Assembly (NCBI RefSeq): GCF_902726565.1
Contig: NZ_CACVAF010000006.1
Coordinates: forward strand, 62,001 to 126,000
DNA from: Yersinia vastinensis
GTDB lineage: Bacteria > Pseudomonadota > Gammaproteobacteria > Enterobacterales > Enterobacteriaceae
DNA length: 64,000 nt
Reading direction: 5' to 3'
The position numbers and the translations under genes were made by a program. Positions 49,634 through 60,551 of the stretch are shown here, piece after piece; position 1 is the first letter of the stretch, and each line of letters starts with the position of its first letter. The notes beneath the pieces were generated by a model that saw only the letters and a list, made by a program, of their open reading frames with translations, did not search any database and was not told the origin of the DNA.

Positions 49634-49747
49634 TACCCGTCATCTTTCAAGTTACAGGTGTGTTGGCTGCACTCAATAACCCGAATCACTGACTTATGTC
49701 AGCTCATCGGGACTATCTCGTTTACCGCCTTCCAAGATGCAGGGGGA
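49634..49747. repeat. ERIC element between pgpA and dxs
   Basis: About 115 bases from ATACCCGTCATC to GCAGGGGGAG. It contains GTGTTGGCTGCACTCAATAA, the central CCCGAATCACTGAC/GTCAGCTCATCGGG hairpin and CGTTTACCGCCTTCC. This is close to the Yersinia ERIC consensus and relates to the tandem array at 19223. It lies between convergent genes. Confidence 0.8.
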
Positions 49748-49764
49748 GTTGGCGGTGCTGAATA

Positions 49765-49796
49765 GAATAAAGGCATAACCTCGTGGTTATGCCTTA
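49765..49796 (-). terminator. Rho-independent terminator of dxs
   Basis: On the minus strand AAGGCATAACC pairs with GGTTATGCCTT around a 4-base loop, followed by TATTCTATT. Confidence 0.75.
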
Positions 49797-49806
49797 AATT
49801 GAGTTA

Positions 49807-51666
49807 TCACGCCAGCCACGCGTCAATTTGGCGTTGTATGCCCGCGGCATCCAAACCAAATTCAGCGCGCATTTCATCTTGCTCACCCTGTGGTACAAAG
49901 TGGTCTGGTAATCCAAGGTTGAGCACCGGAACTAACTGCCGCTTCGCCATCAATAACTCATTCACGCCGCTACCCGCACCACCCATAATGGCATTTTCTT
50001 CCACCGTGACGAAGACTTCGTGATTGGCAGCTAAGTTCAATATGAGTTCTTCATCCAGTGGTTTGACGAATCGCATATCCACCAGAGTGGCATTAAGGTT
50101 GTCGGCGACAATTTGTGCTTGAGCCAGCAACGTACCAAAGCACAGAATGGCAACTTTTTCACCTTCGCGGCGCACAATCCCTTTACCGATAGGTAAGATC
50201 TCTAATGGTTCCAGTACTGCACCGGTGCCATTGCCTCGAGGGTAACGCACTGCCGCGGGACCATTGTGATGATAGCCGGTGTGTAACATCTGGCGGCACT
50301 CATTTTCATCACTTGGTGCCATGATGACCATATTAGGAATGCAACGCATGAATGAAAGATCAAAAGCACCCTGATGGGTTTGACCATCAGCACCAACTAA
50401 ACCACCACGGTCAATGGCAAACAAGACTGGTAGGTTCTGGATGGCAACATCGTGGATCAACTGATCATAAGCGCGTTGCAGGAACGTGGAGTAAATGGCA
50501 ACTACCGGTTTGTAGCCACCAATGGCCAAGCCAGCCGCGAAAGTCACTGCGTGTTGTTCCGCGATCGCCACATCAAAATACTGTTGTGGGTATTCGCGCG
50601 AAAAGCGAACCATCCCCGAACCTTCCCGCATTGCGGGTGTGACGGCCATTAACCGGCTGTCTTTCGCGGCTGTTTCGCATAACCACTCACCAAAAATCTT
50701 GGAGTAAGTCGGTAAACCTCCTTGGCTTTTCGGTAGTGTGCCTGAGGCCGGATCAAATTTAGGCACGGCATGCCAGCCGATGGGGTCTTTCTCCGCAGGA
50801 GCGTAACCTTTGCCCTTTTTGGTCATGATGTGTAGAAGTTGTGGGCCTTTCAAGCTGCGCATATTTTTTAATGTTTGCGTCAATGCCTGTACATCGTGAC
50901 CATCGACCGGGCCGATATAGTTGAAACCTAGCTCTTCAAACAGGGTGCTTGGCACCACCATGCCTTTAAGATGTTCTTCCGTGCGTTTCAGAAGATCTTT
51001 GATCGGAGGTAAACCGGATAACGCTTTTTTACCGCCCTCACGTAGACTGGCATAGAGCTTGCCAGATAATAACTGGGCCAAATGGTTATTCAGGCCGCCT
51101 ACGTTTTCTGAGATGGACATTTCGTTATCGTTAAGGATAACCAGCATGTCTGAATGAATATCACCGGCATGATTCATGGCTTCAAAAGCCATTCCCGCAG
51201 TAATCGCGCCATCACCAATAACACAGACGGTACGCCGGCCTTTACCTTCACGTTCAGCGGCAACTGCCATCCCCAAGCCGGCACTGATTGAGGTGGAGGA
51301 GTGGCCAACAGAAAGTACGTCATATTCACTTTCACCGCGCCAGGGGAAAGGATGCAAACCATCTTTCTGGCGAATAGTACCTATTTGTTCACGGCGACCC
51401 GTCAATATCTTGTGTGGATAAGCCTGATGGCCCACGTCCCACACCAAGTGATCAAATGGGGTGTTGTAGACGTAATGCAACGCGACAGTGAGCTCGACTA
51501 CACCCAGCCCAGAAGCAAAATGCCCACTGGATCGGCTGACCGAGGCAAGCAAATACTGCCGTAGTTCATCACACAACTTCGGCAGACTTTTTTCCGGCAA
51601 CATGCGGAGTTCTTCAGGATTCTCCGCAAGTGCCAATGTCGGGTATTTGGCTATATCAAGACTCAT
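49807..51666 (-). CDS. dxs: 1-deoxy-D-xylulose-5-phosphate synthase
   Basis: Dxs condenses pyruvate and glyceraldehyde 3-phosphate in a thiamine-diphosphate-dependent reaction, the first step of the MEP isoprenoid pathway. The 619-residue protein shows the ThDP motif [18 protein letters not shown]...[27 protein letters not shown], and transketolase-like [16 protein letters not shown] and [16 protein letters not shown]. It is the last gene of xseB-ispA-dxs. Its ThDP need links it to thiL on the other side of the ERIC element. Confidence 0.97.
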   Translation of the reverse strand: MSLDIAKYPTLALAENPEELRMLPEKSLPKLCDELRQYLLASVSRSSGHFASGLGVVELTVALHYVYNTPFDHLVWDVGHQAYPHKILTGRREQIGTIRQKDGLHPFPWRGESEYDVLSVGHSSTSISAGLGMAVAAEREGKGRRTVCVIGDGAITAGMAFEAMNHAGDIHSDMLVILNDNEMSISENVGGLNNHLAQLLSGKLYASLREGGKKALSGLPPIKDLLKRTEEHLKGMVVPSTLFEELGFNYIGPVDGHDVQALTQTLKNMRSLKGPQLLHIMTKKGKGYAPAEKDPIGWHAVPKFDPASGTLPKSQGGLPTYSKIFGEWLCETAAKDSRLMAVTPAMREGSGMVRFSREYPQQYFDVAIAEQHAVTFAAGLAIGGYKPVVAIYSTFLQRAYDQLIHDVAIQNLPVLFAIDRGGLVGADGQTHQGAFDLSFMRCIPNMVIMAPSDENECRQMLHTGYHHNGPAAVRYPRGNGTGAVLEPLEILPIGKGIVRREGEKVAILCFGTLLAQAQIVADNLNATLVDMRFVKPLDEELILNLAANHEVFVTVEENAIMGGAGSGVNELLMAKRQLVPVLNLGLPDHFVPQGEQDEMRAEFGLDAAGIQRQIDAWLA

Positions 51667-51719
51667 TCGATGCTCATATCAAAATTGTAAGTAGGCATTC
51701 ACGCACTGCCAGTATATTT

Positions 51720-52640
51720 CTAATTATCACGCTCAATAACAAAGCAGGCTAATGCTTGTAATGGCGCTATGTTATAGGATTGCTCCGCCAGCGCATTCAG
51801 GGCGCTAATAGCTTCCTGATAAAGATCCATGGCTTTAGCCTTGGCACACTCTAATCCCAGAAGCGCCGGATAGGTACTTTTTCCGAGTTGCTGGTCTGAA
51901 CCTTGACGTTTACCAATGGTTGCGGTGTCGCCAATCACATCTAAAATATCGTCCTGTACCTGAAAAGCCAGACCGATTGCATCGGCATAACGATCAAGCA
52001 GTGGCAGTGCCTCACGCCCAGGAGCACCTGCCGCCAAAGCGCCGAGACGCACGGCAGCGCGGATCAATGCGCCGGTTTTATGACGATGGATTTGTTCAAG
52101 GTCAGCCAGTGAAATCTGACGCGCTTCTGCTTCCAGATCCAATGCCTGACCGCCACACATTCCTGCGACACCACTGGCGTAAGCTAATTCTGCAATCATT
52201 GACAGGCGATCTTTATCTGCCACGTCGGGCATTGTCGCTTCTGACAGTATAGAGAAAGCTAAGGTTTGTAGCGCATCACCCGCCAAAATGGCATTGGCCT
52301 CGCCAAATTTAACATGGCACGTTGGTTGTCCACGGCGTAAATCATCGTCATCCATTGCCGGTAAATCATCATGCATTAATGAATACGCATGGATACATTC
52401 AATTGCCGCGGCTGGCGCATCTAAATTAGCCAGTGACAAGCCAAACATTTGGCCGGTGGCATAAACCAGATAAGGGCGTAACCGTTTACCGCCAAGCACA
52501 GTGCCATAACGCATAGCGTTGACTAAATCACTGTTACCAAAAGGAAGTGGCGTGATGAAGTCCAGTATGGCCTGATTAACCCGCTGCTGGTGAGCGGCAA
52601 GCTGCTGGCTAAAATCAACAGTTGAGTGGGCGTTGGACAT
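51720..52640 (-). CDS. ispA: Farnesyl diphosphate synthase (geranyltranstransferase)
   Basis: IspA adds isopentenyl diphosphate units to make geranyl and farnesyl diphosphate. The 306-residue protein has both aspartate-rich motifs: DDLPAMDDDDLRRG (FARM) and DDILDVIGD (SARM), plus GGKRLRPYLVYATG and HRHKTGALI. The start at 52640 lies 4 bases past the xseB stop; the frame extends 8 codons upstream inside xseB. It is a few residues longer at the N-terminus than the 299-residue E. coli protein. Confidence 0.96.
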   Translation of the reverse strand: MSNAHSTVDFSQQLAAHQQRVNQAILDFITPLPFGNSDLVNAMRYGTVLGGKRLRPYLVYATGQMFGLSLANLDAPAAAIECIHAYSLMHDDLPAMDDDDLRRGQPTCHVKFGEANAILAGDALQTLAFSILSEATMPDVADKDRLSMIAELAYASGVAGMCGGQALDLEAEARQISLADLEQIHRHKTGALIRAAVRLGALAAGAPGREALPLLDRYADAIGLAFQVQDDILDVIGDTATIGKRQGSDQQLGKSTYPALLGLECAKAKAMDLYQEAISALNALAEQSYNIAPLQALACFVIERDN

Positions 52641-52644
52641 AAGG

Positions 52645-52899
52645 CTACTCAGCATCCGGGGCAAAAGGGGTTAATGGTGCATCGACACTGTCGCTCAGAA
52701 GGACCTGAACACGTTGCTCGGCTTGCAGCAAGGTCTGCTGACCAACACGAGCCAACTGTACGCCACGCTCAAACTCATTCAAGGCTTCTTCCAGCGGAAG
52801 TTCACCTGACTCCAGACGAGTGACAATTTGTTCCAGTTCGCTGAGCGATGTCTCAAAACTGGTTGCTTTGGTTTCGGGTGCTGCGGCTTTTTTCGGCAT
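52645..52899 (-). CDS. xseB: Exodeoxyribonuclease VII small subunit
   Basis: XseB is the small subunit of ExoVII, which degrades single-stranded DNA with XseA (encoded elsewhere). The 84-residue protein has the typical [38 protein letters not shown] helix pair and a C-terminal acidic tail. It heads the xseB-ispA-dxs operon and is divergent from thiI. Confidence 0.96.
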   Translation of the reverse strand: MPKKAAAPETKATSFETSLSELEQIVTRLESGELPLEEALNEFERGVQLARVGQQTLLQAEQRVQVLLSDSVDAPLTPFAPDAE

Positions 52900-53176
52900 A
52901 GTTTTTATTCGACTCGATATCTTTGATGAAACGTAACCTTGATGGCGCGTAACGTCTTACTGCTTGCTGAAAGCAACTTTTCAGGCCTTAAACTTATTAC
53001 CGGCTATTCTAGCGGATAATGAAGGGGAAATCGTGACGTTTAAGTCTGGTTTTTAGTACGCAGCGTAGCCCTATATAGTGATATACTCCACGGCTTGCAT
53101 GTTTTCGCTAACGCCTTTGACTGTTGCTAATCGATAGCGACGCCATCACTCCATAACCTGACAACTAAAGACCGCC

Positions 53177-54628
53177 ATGAAGTTTATCATTAAATTGTTC
53201 CCAGAAATCACCATCAAGAGTCAATCTGTGCGATTGCGCTTCATTAAGATCCTCACAACCAATATTCGCAACGTATTGAAAAACCTTGAGGATGATACCC
53301 TCGCCGTTGTCCGTCATTGGGATCATATTGAAATCCGCACTAAAGATGACAATCTTGGCCCACAAATTTGTGATGCGTTGACCCGCGTTCCGGGGATCCA
53401 CCATATTCTTGAAGTGGAAGACCGCAGCTACACTGATATGCACAATATTTTTGAGCAGACGCTGGAAGCCTACCGCGAAACATTGGTCGGAAAAACTTTC
53501 TGTGTTCGAGTGAAGCGCCGTGGTAAGCACGAGTTTTCTTCTGGTGATGTTGAGCGGTATGTCGGTGGTGGCCTCAATCAACATATTGAAAGCGCCAAAG
53601 TTAAACTGAACCACCCTCAAGTGACCGTTCATCTGGAAATTGATCAGGACAAACTAACACTGATCAAAGCGCGTCATGAAGGGTTGGGCGGCTTCCCAAT
53701 CGGTACGCAAGAAGATGTTTTATCTTTGATTTCGGGTGGTTTTGACTCCGGTGTATCGAGCTATATGCTGATGCGTCGTGGTTGTCGCGTACACTATTGC
53801 TTCTTTAATCTCGGTGGTTCAGCCCACGAGATTGGTGTTAAACAAGTTGCGCATTATCTGTGGAATCGTTTTGGTAGCTCTCATCGGGTACGTTTTATTG
53901 CCATTGATTTCGAACCCGTGGTCGGAGAGATTCTCGAAAAAGTTGAAGATGGCCAGATGGGCGTCGTCCTAAAACGTATGATGGTGCGTGCAGCGTCTCA
54001 GGTTGCTGAGCGCTATGGCGTACAGGCGTTGGTTACTGGTGAAGCTCTGGGGCAGGTATCCAGTCAGACACTGACTAACTTGCGCTTAATTGATAATGCT
54101 TCTGACACTTTGATTTTGCGCCCACTTATCTCGCATGATAAAGAGCACATCATTAATTTGGCGCGGGAAATTGGTACTGAAGATTTCGCGAAAACCATGC
54201 CAGAATATTGCGGTGTTATCTCAAAAAGCCCAACAGTAAAAGCTGTTAAGGCCAAGATTGAGGAAGAGGAATCTCACTTTGATTTCTCTATTCTGGACCG
54301 TGTTGTCAGCGAAGCCAAAAATGTTGATATCCGTGAAATCGCCGAGCAGAGTCGTGAACAGGTCGTCGAAGTTGAAACTGTTGCAGAGTTGGCCGATACC
54401 GATGTGTTACTGGATATCCGTGCGCCGGATGAACAGGATGAAAAACCGCTGAAACTCGATAGTATTGAGGTTCGCGCTTTGCCTTTCTATAAGCTGAGTT
54501 CGCAATTTGCCGACTTGGATCAGAGCAAAACTTATTTGCTGTATTGCGATCGCGGTGTGATGAGCCGTTTACAGGCGCTGTATCTGCGCGAACAGGGATA
54601 TTCTAACGTGAAAGTCTATCGCCCTTAA
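53177..54628 (+). CDS. thiI: tRNA 4-thiouridine synthase / thiamine sulfurtransferase ThiI
   Basis: ThiI transfers sulfur to make 4-thiouridine at tRNA position 8 and also feeds thiazole synthesis. The 483-residue protein has an N-terminal ferredoxin-like/THUMP region (residues 1-165), the PP-loop [11 protein letters not shown] near 180, and a C-terminal rhodanese domain with Cys457 in [10 protein letters not shown], which carries the persulfide. Cys in [12 protein letters not shown] is the partner cysteine. Divergent from xseB. Confidence 0.97.
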   Translation: MKFIIKLFPEITIKSQSVRLRFIKILTTNIRNVLKNLEDDTLAVVRHWDHIEIRTKDDNLGPQICDALTRVPGIHHILEVEDRSYTDMHNIFEQTLEAYRETLVGKTFCVRVKRRGKHEFSSGDVERYVGGGLNQHIESAKVKLNHPQVTVHLEIDQDKLTLIKARHEGLGGFPIGTQEDVLSLISGGFDSGVSSYMLMRRGCRVHYCFFNLGGSAHEIGVKQVAHYLWNRFGSSHRVRFIAIDFEPVVGEILEKVEDGQMGVVLKRMMVRAASQVAERYGVQALVTGEALGQVSSQTLTNLRLIDNASDTLILRPLISHDKEHIINLAREIGTEDFAKTMPEYCGVISKSPTVKAVKAKIEEEESHFDFSILDRVVSEAKNVDIREIAEQSREQVVEVETVAELADTDVLLDIRAPDEQDEKPLKLDSIEVRALPFYKLSSQFADLDQSKTYLLYCDRGVMSRLQALYLREQGYSNVKVYRP

Positions 54629-54751
54629 GAGTGTGATATGTCAGCAGCTACTGCGCTTTGCCATTTCGGGATTGCGCAGTGCCCAAGCCTTGTATCATCG
54701 CCCCACCTGAATAATTCTCAGCCTTAAAACAAGCGTGGGGCGACCCTGAGG

Positions 54752-54985
54752 CTATTTAAATTCAACTAAATCGTCAGGTTTGATATTTGGTACAGTTGGT
54801 GAGAATGGGCAACAAATACCACCAATATCGCTGGGATCAAAACAGCGACCGTCTGGAAAACAGACTTTAATATTAAATTTGGGTATAAGAATTTTACTGT
54901 TTAATGGCGACTCAGCAGCTAGGGAAACAGAAGAAAATAGGCTAAACGAAGCCATTAATGTACTAGCTAATAATAAATTTTTCAT
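54752..54985 (-). CDS. Small exported cysteine-containing protein, uncharacterised
   Basis: A 77-residue protein. Residues 1-23 are a clear Sec signal peptide (MKNLLLASTLMASFSLFSSVSLAA), leaving a mature peptide of about 53 residues. It has four cysteines in the pattern C-x6-C-x9-CC within KVCFPDGRCFDPSDIGGICC, which could form two disulfides in the periplasm or outside. AAGGTG precedes the ATG. No family is recognised. It lies alone in an AT-rich pocket between thiI and yajL with no visible partner or immunity gene. Confidence 0.65.
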   Translation of the reverse strand: MKNLLLASTLMASFSLFSSVSLAAESPLNSKILIPKFNIKVCFPDGRCFDPSDIGGICCPFSPTVPNIKPDDLVEFK

Positions 54986-55442
54986 ATTTTCACCTTATTT
55001 ATTTTAGATTAGCATATTAAAGTAGAATTAGGATGTATCAGTAATTCTAATTTGTTAAGTATCTCTAACTAAATTTGATGTTATATGAACTCTTCACTGC
55101 TCACAATAATTAAATAGATGTTCATTATTTTGCTTTTCGTAATGATTTTTATTTCCAAGTGTCATTATTAATATTTATATTATTGATTAATATTGTTATT
55201 TTGTTTTTTGATATCACTAAAATCATAGTGGGAATATTTTTGTTTTCCGCTCTATAGCTATATTAACTGATAACAATTTCGTCTTTTTGATTGATTGAAA
55301 GCATGAGGTAAGAGTGAGTTTATAAATGATTTAAGAGTAAAAGCCGCTGATGGTAAAGAAATACTAACTTGATTCATAAAAACACTATAAGATGAGACAC
55401 TATTAATAACAGTGTCCCCCTTCTTTATTTACAGTGACTTAT
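54986..55442. other. AT-rich intergenic pocket before yajL
   Basis: 457 very AT-rich bases. The only ORFs are a few codons long. It holds the promoter of the small exported protein (on the minus strand) and, at 55396-55416, a short hairpin (GACACTATT/AACAGTGTC) that may end yajL. Composition differs from the core genes around it and fits acquired or decayed DNA. Confidence 0.5.
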
Positions 55443-56033
55443 TTACTCGCGGTAGTTATAAATTCCCGGCGGCAATACTAATTGCCAGGCAATTTCTTCT
55501 GCTTTCTCGCGTCCAAGCAATAAGAAAACAATCTTTAGGGCGAAATCGATGGACGTTCCCGGCCCTTGGCTGGTCACTAAATTAACCCGTCGGTCATAAA
55601 CTACCCGCTGATCCATCCATTTAGTCGTAGCGATTTTATCTTTCAGCCCCGGAAAACCTGTCATATTGCCCACCGGGAACAGATTGTGATGTTCAAGCAC
55701 TAAGGCGGGGGCGGCACAGATTGCCGCAACCAAGCGGCCTTCATTATGTGTTTGCTGCACAGTCGCGACTAATAGTGGGCTGTCACGAAAGCATTCTGCC
55801 CCTTTGATGCCACCGGGCAGTACCACCACATCAAATTTTTCATCTGCGACATCAACTAGTCGAGCATCAGCCAATAACCGCACACCGCGCGAACAGACGA
55901 TTTCTAATGCGCCATCGCTGGCGACACTGGCTGTCGTGACCTGAATTCCCGCGCGTACCAGAATATCAATCGTGGTAACTGCTTCTGTTTCTTCGCTACC
56001 AGGAGCCAGGCAAACCAGCGCCGATACGCTCAT
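55443..56033 (-). CDS. yajL: Protein deglycase/chaperone YajL (DJ-1 family)
   Basis: YajL is a DJ-1/PfpI-family protein linked to protection of proteins from oxidative and glyoxal damage; its deglycase activity is debated. The 196-residue protein has the reactive cysteine in [12 protein letters not shown] (Cys106 equivalent) and the acidic Glu in [20 protein letters not shown] 56033 gives the E. coli length and has AAGGA at 8 bases; ATG 56039 is two codons upstream. The start lies inside the end of panE. Confidence 0.95.
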   Translation of the reverse strand: MSVSALVCLAPGSEETEAVTTIDILVRAGIQVTTASVASDGALEIVCSRGVRLLADARLVDVADEKFDVVVLPGGIKGAECFRDSPLLVATVQQTHNEGRLVAAICAAPALVLEHHNLFPVGNMTGFPGLKDKIATTKWMDQRVVYDRRVNLVTSQGPGTSIDFALKIVFLLLGREKAEEIAWQLVLPPGIYNYRE

Positions 56034-56907
56034 ACTCATTTTCCTTACGCTTAATTAAATCATACAGCCGGGAGTTTTCCGGTAATGTCATACCGTGACT
56101 GCGTGCTCGGCGTAATAAATAGCCGGTGATATAGTCTATTTCGGTGTGCCGCTGACAGCGTAAATCCTGCAATAGGGAGGAGATATTATCGGCCGTATTT
56201 TGGATAACGTCGTTAACATAGCTGAGCAGACTGTCTGTAGAGGTATGGTAGCCCTCCATCTCCATCACACTGGCAACTTCAGCGCATAGACGAGCAATTT
56301 GATCTGGATAGCGCTGCAAATCACCATTGCGGCAGTCATAGAGACCGGTCAGTGGGTTAATCACACAGTTTACCGCCAATTTTTGCCAGCACGCAGCTGA
56401 GATATCGTTGTGCCAGGCGACATCGGGCAATGCTTGATGGAGAACATCGGCCAGATGGCTGATATCCATTGCGATAGGAACTGTCGGGCCGATATGCGTT
56501 ATGCCACTCGCCACATGGACAATCGTGTTACCGTCCCGACGCGCGGCATGGGTTGTGACACCATGTAGAAAAATATGCTCATCACGAGGCAATTCTTCCT
56601 GAGTTCCCATCCCATTATGTAACAGTAAAATCTGACATTCAGGGTGGAGTTTAGGTAGTAAAGCGGTTACGGCGCTGGAAACTTGCCATGCTTTTAAGCA
56701 AACCAGCAGTAATTCACTTTTCGACAAGTGCTCTGGGTCATTAGTGGGGAGGTTTTGGTTGAATGCTTCACCACTTAACGTAATGACATTGACCGAACAA
56801 AAGGGCTGCGGTACACGTAACCAGCCTTGTACATCATGGCCTTGCTGGTATAACGCTGATAACCATAATTGCCCAAGAGCTCCGCAACCAAGCACAGTAA
56901 TTTTCAT
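55996..56907 (-). CDS. panE: 2-dehydropantoate 2-reductase
   Basis: PanE reduces ketopantoate to pantoate with NADPH in coenzyme A synthesis. The 303-residue protein from ATG 56907 has the N-terminal glycine motif [37 protein letters not shown] and the catalytic Lys/Asn region [17 protein letters not shown] near residue 176. AGGAGGTC precedes the start. Its 3' end overlaps yajL by 38 bases, as in E. coli. Confidence 0.96.
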   Translation of the reverse strand: MKITVLGCGALGQLWLSALYQQGHDVQGWLRVPQPFCSVNVITLSGEAFNQNLPTNDPEHLSKSELLLVCLKAWQVSSAVTALLPKLHPECQILLLHNGMGTQEELPRDEHIFLHGVTTHAARRDGNTIVHVASGITHIGPTVPIAMDISHLADVLHQALPDVAWHNDISAACWQKLAVNCVINPLTGLYDCRNGDLQRYPDQIARLCAEVASVMEMEGYHTSTDSLLSYVNDVIQNTADNISSLLQDLRCQRHTEIDYITGYLLRRARSHGMTLPENSRLYDLIKRKENEYERIGAGLPGSW

Positions 56908-57105
56908 TGAGACCTCCTTGGTGTGAGCGCAATACACTGCTTCTTTCTAAGTGTTATGCTTTGATTATAGACTTTTTGGTCATTAAAAGCAGAGTTAGCT
57001 ACACGCGGGATTAGCGAAGAACACTGTAATTGCAGTGGCTTGACTTTGTCTGCGGGGATAAAGCGGTTATTATGCTCGCCATTCATCTTATCAGGAGGAG
57101 GGAAT

Positions 57106-57597
57106 ATGCCATCTTTCGACATCGTATCTGAAATTGATATGCAGGAAGTGCGTAACGCCGTTGAAAACGCCACCCGTGATCTGGCGAACCGTTGGGATTT
57201 TCGTAATGTTCCAGCGAGTTTTGAATTAAATGAAAAGAACGAAAGTATCAAAGTAGCCAGCGAGTCTGATTTTCAGGTCGAACAGTTACTGGATATTTTG
57301 CGTGCTCAACTCAGTAAACGTGGCATTGAAGGCGCGGCACTGGAGATCCCAGAAGAAATGGATCGCAGCGGCAAAACCTACAGTGTAGAAGCCAAGCTGA
57401 AACAAGGCATTGAAAGTGTGCAAGCGAAGAAGCTGGTTAAGCTGATCAAAGACAGCAAATTGAAAGTTCAAGCTCAAATTCAGGGTGAACAAGTTCGTGT
57501 CACCGGTAAAGCTCGTGATGATTTACAGAGTGTCATGGCCTTGGTTCGTGGTGCTGATCTGGGGCAACCCTTCCAGTTCAATAATTTCCGTGACTGA
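57106..57597 (+). CDS. yajQ: Nucleotide-binding protein YajQ
   Basis: A 163-residue protein equal to E. coli YajQ. YajQ-family proteins have two ferredoxin-like domains and bind nucleotides; some members bind c-di-GMP and affect transcription. Typical sequence: [58 protein letters not shown] and the ending [19 protein letters not shown] upstream of ATG 57106 fixes the start; the frame is open to 57040. Divergent from panE. Confidence 0.96.
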   Translation: MPSFDIVSEIDMQEVRNAVENATRDLANRWDFRNVPASFELNEKNESIKVASESDFQVEQLLDILRAQLSKRGIEGAALEIPEEMDRSGKTYSVEAKLKQGIESVQAKKLVKLIKDSKLKVQAQIQGEQVRVTGKARDDLQSVMALVRGADLGQPFQFNNFRD

Positions 57598-57612
57598 TAT
57601 TTAGCTGAATCA

Positions 57613-57646
57613 GGTACAAAGGTATTGACCACCTTTGTACCTTCTT
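57613..57646. terminator. Bidirectional terminator between yajQ and yajR
   Basis: GGTACAAAGGT / ACCTTTGTACC around a 7-base loop, followed by TTCTTT on the plus strand, between convergent genes. Confidence 0.65.
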
Positions 57647-57651
57647 TGGAT

Positions 57652-59016
57652 TTATAGCGCGTTGACTAACTGCTCCAACTGACTGCGATTGGTTTTTTTG
57701 GTATCCACTTTGACGTAAGCACTGCGCTCTGCTGTCACGACAATAGCTTCTGTAACACCCGGTTGTGCTTTGATTCGTTCTTCCAATGCCGAGTCTTTTA
57801 CCGCCAATTCTGACAAGGTGATGCGCAGGCTACTGACGTAAGGGGGTTCTTGCATGGTAGCACTGACGGCAAACCACACTAGTGCGATAACCGCTCCGGC
57901 GGCAAACACCATACTCGCGCCTTCCAGACCAAATATCCAACCCCCTAAACTCCCGCCGATAGCCACACCAATAAACTGGCTGGTGGAGTAAATTCCCATA
58001 GCGGTGCCTTTATAGCCAGCAGGCGATTCTTTACTGATTAATGACGGCAATATAGCCTCCATCACGTTGAAAGCAATAAAGAATAACTGTACACCGGCAA
58101 TGATGATCCAGAGCTGCTGCCCAGCAGACCATAGCACGACTTCGGCGGCAAATAGCACAGCAACGCAGCCCATAAACACGTGCTTCATGCGGCGTTTGAC
58201 TTCGGCATAGATAATGAATGGTACGACGGCGGCGAACGAGACCAACATAGTCACTAAATAGACAATCCAATGCTGAGCAGGGGCTAATCCGGCGCTGGCC
58301 ATAATTTGTGGTAAAGCAACAAAGCTCGACATCAGCAAAATATGCAGGCACATGATGCCGAAATTGAGTTTAAGCAGCCGGCTATTATTAAGCACTTTGC
58401 TCACACTGCCTTTGACGATACTGGATTCGCGGTTAAGCACGTGCTTATCCGCATCAGGTACTACGGCTAAAGTGATGACAATACCCAATAGCGCCAGTAT
58501 GGCTATTCCCCAGAATAAAGCTTGTAAACCAAAAGCATGGGTTACTATTGGCCCTATCACCATCGCAATGGCAAAGGTGATACCAAAGCTGACACCAATA
58601 AATGCCATCGCTTTGGTTCGATTTTGTTCGCGAGTCAGGTCAGACAGTAGCGCCATGACGGCAGCCGCGATAGCACCGGAACCTTGCAATGCACGACCCA
58701 GAATGATGCCCCAGATAGAATCACTCAGTGCAGCAATAACACTTCCCAAAGCAAATACCAGCAAACCACCGACGATCAGGGGTTTGCGGCCAATACGATC
58801 GGAAATCAGCCCAAAGGGGATCTGGAAAATAGCCTGTGATAGACCGTAGATGCCAATGGCAATACCAATCAGAGCCTCACTGGCACCGGAAAGTGCCATG
58901 CCATAGGTGGTGAGAACCGGCAACACCATGAACATGCCCAGCATGCGCAGGGAGAAAACCGTACCCAGCCCCCAAGTAGCCCGAAGCTCTAACGGGGTCA
59001 TTTTATTGTCGTTCAT
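57652..59016 (-). CDS. yajR: MFS transporter YajR
   Basis: A 454-residue, 12-helix major facilitator with the family motif A in GLISDRIGRKPLIVGG and a C-terminal soluble ferredoxin-like (YAM) domain of about 65 residues (ELAVKDSALEERIKAQPGVTEAIVVTAERSAYVKVDTKKTN). E. coli YajR has the same domain order; its substrate is unknown. ATG 59016 with GAGGTGG gives the E. coli length. It stands alone, convergent with yajQ. Confidence 0.94.
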   Translation of the reverse strand: MNDNKMTPLELRATWGLGTVFSLRMLGMFMVLPVLTTYGMALSGASEALIGIAIGIYGLSQAIFQIPFGLISDRIGRKPLIVGGLLVFALGSVIAALSDSIWGIILGRALQGSGAIAAAVMALLSDLTREQNRTKAMAFIGVSFGITFAIAMVIGPIVTHAFGLQALFWGIAILALLGIVITLAVVPDADKHVLNRESSIVKGSVSKVLNNSRLLKLNFGIMCLHILLMSSFVALPQIMASAGLAPAQHWIVYLVTMLVSFAAVVPFIIYAEVKRRMKHVFMGCVAVLFAAEVVLWSAGQQLWIIIAGVQLFFIAFNVMEAILPSLISKESPAGYKGTAMGIYSTSQFIGVAIGGSLGGWIFGLEGASMVFAAGAVIALVWFAVSATMQEPPYVSSLRITLSELAVKDSALEERIKAQPGVTEAIVVTAERSAYVKVDTKKTNRSQLEQLVNAL

Positions 59017-59317
59017 TACCACCTCAGAAAAACCAATTGCGCTATTGTAATGATGTTAATGCCAACCGGTAAATCTATTGATGTTTAGAATGTATTACCG
59101 GCGATATTTTAAGCATGAATTAGTAGGATATCGTCTCTATAAGGACACACTTTACAAATAATGGGATTGACTGTTATAGGCACATGCGAACATAGAAACA
59201 GGCAGATAGAGAAATGGGTATGTGTAAAAGGCAGGGGAGGGCCAAAATACAAAGCGGCTGGTAGGTTATCTGCCTACCAGCCGCTCACATTATTTTCTTA
59301 CATCAACCCGATGGACC
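59017..59317. other. yajR-cyoE intergenic region with terminator
   Basis: 301 bases with no credible gene. AGCGGCTGGTAGG / CCTACCAGCCGCT (59253-59285), a perfect 13-bp stem, lies just after cyoE. On the minus strand it is followed by TTTGTATTTT, so it is the likely cyo operon terminator. The AT-rich part near 59090-59160 should hold the yajR promoter. Confidence 0.65.
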
Positions 59318-60205
59318 TTACCCGACGTAAGTCAGCAATCCAGCCGAGGAGGGGACGTTGAAGTCAACCGACATCATAACGCTCAATGACGTAATCGCAA
59401 TGATAGAGAAGACAAAGAGTTTTCTCGCCCAAACGATGTCATTGGTTGCCTTGTAACCGCGCAACGCCATACCCAACCACCAGACACTGACCGCCGCAGC
59501 CACAACCAGATATTTATAACCGGCATAGCCACTTAACGTCAGCATCAAGGTTGCCACCATAAATGCCAGAATATAAAGGGTAATATGGTTTTTGGTGACC
59601 GATATTCCTTTTATGACCGGCAGTACTGGAATGTTGGCAGCTTGATAATCCTTAAAGCGGAAAATCGCGATGGCATAAGAGTGCGGCATCTGCCACAAAC
59701 TGAAGATCAGCAGCAGGATCAACGCACCCATATCGAACTGCCCGGTAACGGCACAGTAACCAATCACTGGCGGTGCGGCACCTGACAAGCTACCAATTAA
59801 CGTGCCATAGACTGATTTACGTTTCATATAGAGGCTATAAACCCCGACATAGATAACGAAACCGATGACTGCCAGCATCATTGCTAATGGATTGGCGGCG
59901 ACGTAGAGCAACAGCATGCCAGCAATACCCAGTACTGATGCATAAATCAGGCTCACTTTCGGATCGATAAGCCCTTTGACCAGGACACGATTCTTCGTTC
60001 TCTCCATGATACGGTCGATATCACGGTCGATATAGTTGTTAAATACACACCCGGAGGCAACAACTAACGAGACACCGAACAGGGTGGCGAGAAAAAGGGG
60101 GTAATCAATCACGCCTTTGGAAGCGAGGAGAAATCCCCCAACGACAGAAATTAAATTGCCGAAAATAATTCCTGGTTTAGTTACTTGCAGGTATTGCTTA
60201 ATCAT
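59318..60205 (-). CDS. cyoE: Protoheme IX farnesyltransferase
   Basis: CyoE adds a farnesyl group to heme B to make heme O for cytochrome bo3. The 295-residue protein is a UbiA-family prenyltransferase with about 8-9 membrane helices and the diphosphate-binding motif [18 protein letters not shown]. Other family blocks are [23 protein letters not shown] and the second acidic site [28 protein letters not shown]. The start at 60205 lies 13 bases past the cyoD stop. It is the last gene of the operon. Confidence 0.97.
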   Translation of the reverse strand: MIKQYLQVTKPGIIFGNLISVVGGFLLASKGVIDYPLFLATLFGVSLVVASGCVFNNYIDRDIDRIMERTKNRVLVKGLIDPKVSLIYASVLGIAGMLLLYVAANPLAMMLAVIGFVIYVGVYSLYMKRKSVYGTLIGSLSGAAPPVIGYCAVTGQFDMGALILLLIFSLWQMPHSYAIAIFRFKDYQAANIPVLPVIKGISVTKNHITLYILAFMVATLMLTLSGYAGYKYLVVAAAVSVWWLGMALRGYKATNDIVWARKLFVFSIIAITSLSVMMSVDFNVPSSAGLLTYVG

Positions 60206-60218
60206 CACATGCAGCTCT

Positions 60219-60551
60219 TCAGTCAACCATCATATTGATGTTGAGGTTGTACATAATCCAGAGTGAGCCCACAACAACGATTGCGATAATCATAGCGGTG
60301 AACAGGAACGCCACCAGATTCCAACGTTCTTCGGACGATCCATTCATATGCAGGAAGTACACCAGGTGCACAATAATCTGCACCACGGCTAAACCGACCA
60401 CTGTGGCCAGAATAGTCGTATGGGAGGCGGTACCGCTCATCACCATAGCAAATGGAATAACTGTCAGAATGACCGACAGAATGAAGCCAATAAGATATGA
60501 CTTCAAGCTACCGTGGCTGGCTCCACCGTGAGTAGTTGTTGGATGACTCAT
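60219..60551 (-). CDS. cyoD: Cytochrome bo3 ubiquinol oxidase subunit IV
   Basis: A 110-residue, three-helix subunit of the bo3 oxidase needed for assembly of the copper centre in subunit [35 protein letters not shown] and the [12 protein letters not shown] segment match E. coli CyoD. The ATG overlaps the cyoC stop by one base (TAATG), so the two are coupled; the frame extends upstream inside cyoC. Confidence 0.96.
   Translation of the reverse strand: MSHPTTTHGGASHGSLKSYLIGFILSVILTVIPFAMVMSGTASHTTILATVVGLAVVQIIVHLVYFLHMNGSSEERWNLVAFLFTAMIIAIVVVGSLWIMYNLNINMMVD

Noticed and set aside
53165-53632. 155-codon minus-strand ORF opposite the start of thiI
   Set aside because: Overlaps the conserved THUMP region of thiI completely and has no ribosome-binding site.
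59161-59361. 66-codon plus-strand ORF between yajR and cyoE
   Set aside because: It runs through the cyo terminator hairpin into the end of cyoE on the other strand and has no ribosome-binding site.
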